From NCBI GenBank assembly GCA_025965775.1, contig JAOPWG010000160.1, positions 1 to 14,231 on the forward strand: DNA of 14,231 bases. The letters run 5' to 3'. Position 1 is the stretch's first letter. Each line of letters starts with the position of its first letter. The translations under genes and the position numbers were made by a program. This document shows, one piece after another, positions 13,629-14,231 of this stretch. The notes below the pieces were generated by a model that saw only the letters and a program-made list of their open reading frames with translations, searched no databases and was not told where the DNA came from. This DNA is from Modestobacter sp. (lineage in GTDB: Bacteria; Actinomycetota; Actinomycetes; Mycobacteriales; Geodermatophilaceae).

Positions 13629-13630
13629 TG

Positions 13631-13644
13631 GTGAGCTTGCTCAC
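13631..13644. promoter_or_regulatory. CRP/GlxR-type binding site upstream of whiB1
   Basis: GTGAGCTTGCTCAC has the half-sites GTGA and TCAC with the 6-bp spacing of the CRP consensus TGTGA-N6-TCACA and is symmetric over 6 bp on each side. It lies 28 bp before the TTGACA at 13673, placing its centre near -70 if transcription starts about 13707. The M. tuberculosis whiB1 promoter is controlled by the CRP protein Rv3676, which supports the call. Confidence 0.55.
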
Positions 13645-13672
13645 GAGGCCCGCTGAACAGCGTGCGATCTGC

Positions 13673-13700
13673 TTGACAGCCGGGCGTCTCGTGAAAGCAT
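13673..13700 (+). promoter_or_regulatory. whiB1 promoter candidate
   Basis: TTGACA at 13673-13678 is a perfect -35. The -10 is poor: AAGCAT at 13695-13700 after a 16-bp spacer is the best I see. A weak -10 with a strong -35 fits a promoter needing an activator such as CRP. The resulting leader would be about 125 nt. Confidence 0.5.
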
Positions 13701-13713
13701 CACAAGCAAGCAA

Positions 13714-13765
13714 CCTGCCGGTAACAAGGCAGGCGGTCGCCGGACACGTCGCTGGTCTTCCAGCG
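13714..13765 (+). other. Structured whiB1 5' leader, two hairpins
   Basis: CCTGCC (13714-13719) pairs with GGCAGG (13728-13733) around an 8-nt loop, and CGCTGG (13750-13755) pairs with CCAGCG (13760-13765) around TCTT. Both are perfect 6-bp stems in the probable untranslated leader. No known riboswitch class is recognised. Confidence 0.35.
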
Positions 13766-13832
13766 CTGTGCCCTGCGAAACAGGTCCCAGACCGGTGACC
13801 GACACGCAGTCGACATCAAGGAGTACACGGCC

Positions 13833-14084
13833 ATGGACTGGCGCCACCGCGCCCTCTGCCGCGACGAGGACCCGGAGCTCTTCTTCCCGATCGGGACGAC
13901 GGGGCCGGCGGTCGTGCAGATCGAGCAGGCGAAGGCCGTCTGCCGTCGCTGCCCGGTCGTGCAATCCTGCCTGGAGTGGGCACTGAGCTCAGGGCAGGAC
14001 TCTGGTGTCTGGGGCGGGCTGTCCGAGGACGAGCGCCGCGCCCTCAAGCGGCGCACCGCCCGCACCCGGGTCCGCACCGCCTGA
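13833..14084 (+). CDS. whiB1: WhiB1-type iron-sulfur transcriptional regulator
   Basis: An 83-aa WhiB-like protein binding a [4Fe-4S] cluster that reacts with nitric oxide; in mycobacteria WhiB1 is essential and partners with the primary sigma factor. The four cluster cysteines are C9, C37, C40 and C46 (CRRCPVVQSC). The turn GVWGG is at 58-62, followed by the basic DNA-binding tail ERRALKRRTARTRVR. The N-terminus MDWRHRALCRDEDPELFFP is nearly that of M. tuberculosis WhiB1, and length and spacing agree. AAGGAG at 13818-13823 lies 9 nt before the ATG. A CRP-like site and a TTGACA lie upstream in a 287-bp gap. It converges with a PdtaS-type kinase gene, as in M. tuberculosis (Rv3219/Rv3220c). 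Confidence 0.96.
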   Translation: MDWRHRALCRDEDPELFFPIGTTGPAVVQIEQAKAVCRRCPVVQSCLEWALSSGQDSGVWGGLSEDERRALKRRTARTRVRTA

Positions 14085-14092
14085 CGGCCGAC

Positions 14093-14132
14093 GGCCGGGC
14101 GGCAGCGCCCTCACCGGCGCGGCCGCCCGGCC
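14093..14132. terminator. Long hairpin between convergent whiB1 and pdtaS
   Basis: GGCCGGGCGG (14093-14102) pairs perfectly with CCGCCCGGCC (14123-14132). An inner GCGCC (14105-14109) pairs with GGCGC (14116-14120) around a 6-nt loop. It starts 8 nt after the whiB1 stop and includes the last codons and stop of the minus-strand kinase gene, so it can act in both directions. Confidence 0.6.
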
Positions 14133-14231
14133 CCGGGCAGGACCAGCACCGCCTCGGTCCCCCGCCCCCCGCTCTCGGGCGGTCCCATGACCAGCGTGCC
14201 GTGCAGCTCGCTGGTCACCAGGGTCCGCACG
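14111..14231 (-). CDS. pdtaS: Sensor histidine kinase C-terminus, PdtaS type (partial)
   Basis: The last 40 codons of a gene whose 5' part lies beyond the window. The residues VRTLVTSELHGTL match the end of the HATPase domain of PdtaS-like kinases (family pattern IVRTLVTxELxGT). GGRGTEAVLVLPG then forms the last strand, and the tail ends GRPRR before TGA at 14111. PdtaS phosphorylates the antiterminator PdtaR, which is not in view. The call rests on this short match plus position next to whiB1, which is the M. tuberculosis arrangement (Rv3220c). Confidence 0.72.
   Translation of the reverse strand, partial: VRTLVTSELHGTLVMGPPESGGRGTEAVLVLPGAGRPRR

Noticed and set aside
1..14231. Insertion sequences, integrase genes, tRNA genes or attachment sites
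   Set aside because: No transposase or integrase motif, terminal inverted repeats or tRNA-like cloverleaf were seen; the two relics lack mobile-element hallmarks.

Overview
The window is very GC-rich actinobacterial chromosome. Third codon positions are dominated by G and C, GTG starts are common, and the gene content is actinobacterial: a Kgd-type 2-oxoglutarate decarboxylase/dehydrogenase, a nickel superoxide dismutase with its maturation protease, a DUF222 (13E12-type) relic and a WhiB1-type iron-sulfur regulator. A Geodermatophilaceae-like host (Blastococcus/Modestobacter/Geodermatophilus) is my best guess, from the general look of the DUF222 and GAF/SpoIIE relics. I cannot prove it from the sequence.

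Layout. (1) 1-3651, plus strand: the 3' end of kgd, a 60-aa DUF6104-type protein, a Bcr/CflA-type MFS exporter and a YdjM/DUF457-type membrane hydrolase. (2) 3660-4704, plus: a D-2-hydroxyacid dehydrogenase, possibly preceded by a 24-codon leader ORF that overlaps its start by ATGA. It converges on a malic enzyme (5905-4721, minus). (3) 5939-6777: sodX (minus) and sodN (plus) diverge around a perfect 14-bp palindrome lying between candidate -35 and -10 elements of sodN. A strong hairpin follows sodN. (4) 6888-7993: a decayed GAF/SpoIIE-type phosphatase gene with several frameshifts, a 21-bp tandem duplication, an in-frame TAG and a missing PP2C core. (5) 8053-10850, plus: psd and pssA (phosphatidylethanolamine synthesis), a spermidine/spermine-acetyltransferase-like GNAT coupled to pssA, then a NagD-like HAD phosphatase. 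(6) 11061-11931, minus: a decayed DUF222 gene carrying an 8-bp tandem repeat. (7) 11990-14231: a four-TM membrane protein (minus), a diacylglycerol-kinase-family lipid kinase (plus), whiB1 (plus) and the last 40 codons of a PdtaS-type sensor kinase (minus). This order matches the M. tuberculosis Rv3217c-Rv3218-whiB1-pdtaS neighbourhood.

Functional themes are central carbon metabolism (2-oxoglutarate, malate, 2-hydroxyacids), superoxide defence, phospholipid synthesis and a conserved regulatory locus. Most of this is housekeeping, and I found no convincing new multi-gene system. The more interesting signals are small. Five starts without a Shine-Dalgarno have a TANNNT hexamer 7-9 nt upstream, which suggests leaderless transcription. 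There is an operator-like palindrome at sodN and a CRP-like site upstream of whiB1. In the DUF222 relic, gain of one 8-bp unit would restore the reading frame across the array. Every stretch over 300 bases is covered by a gene or relic; the longest unannotated gap is the whiB1 upstream region (13546-13832), whose elements are listed separately.
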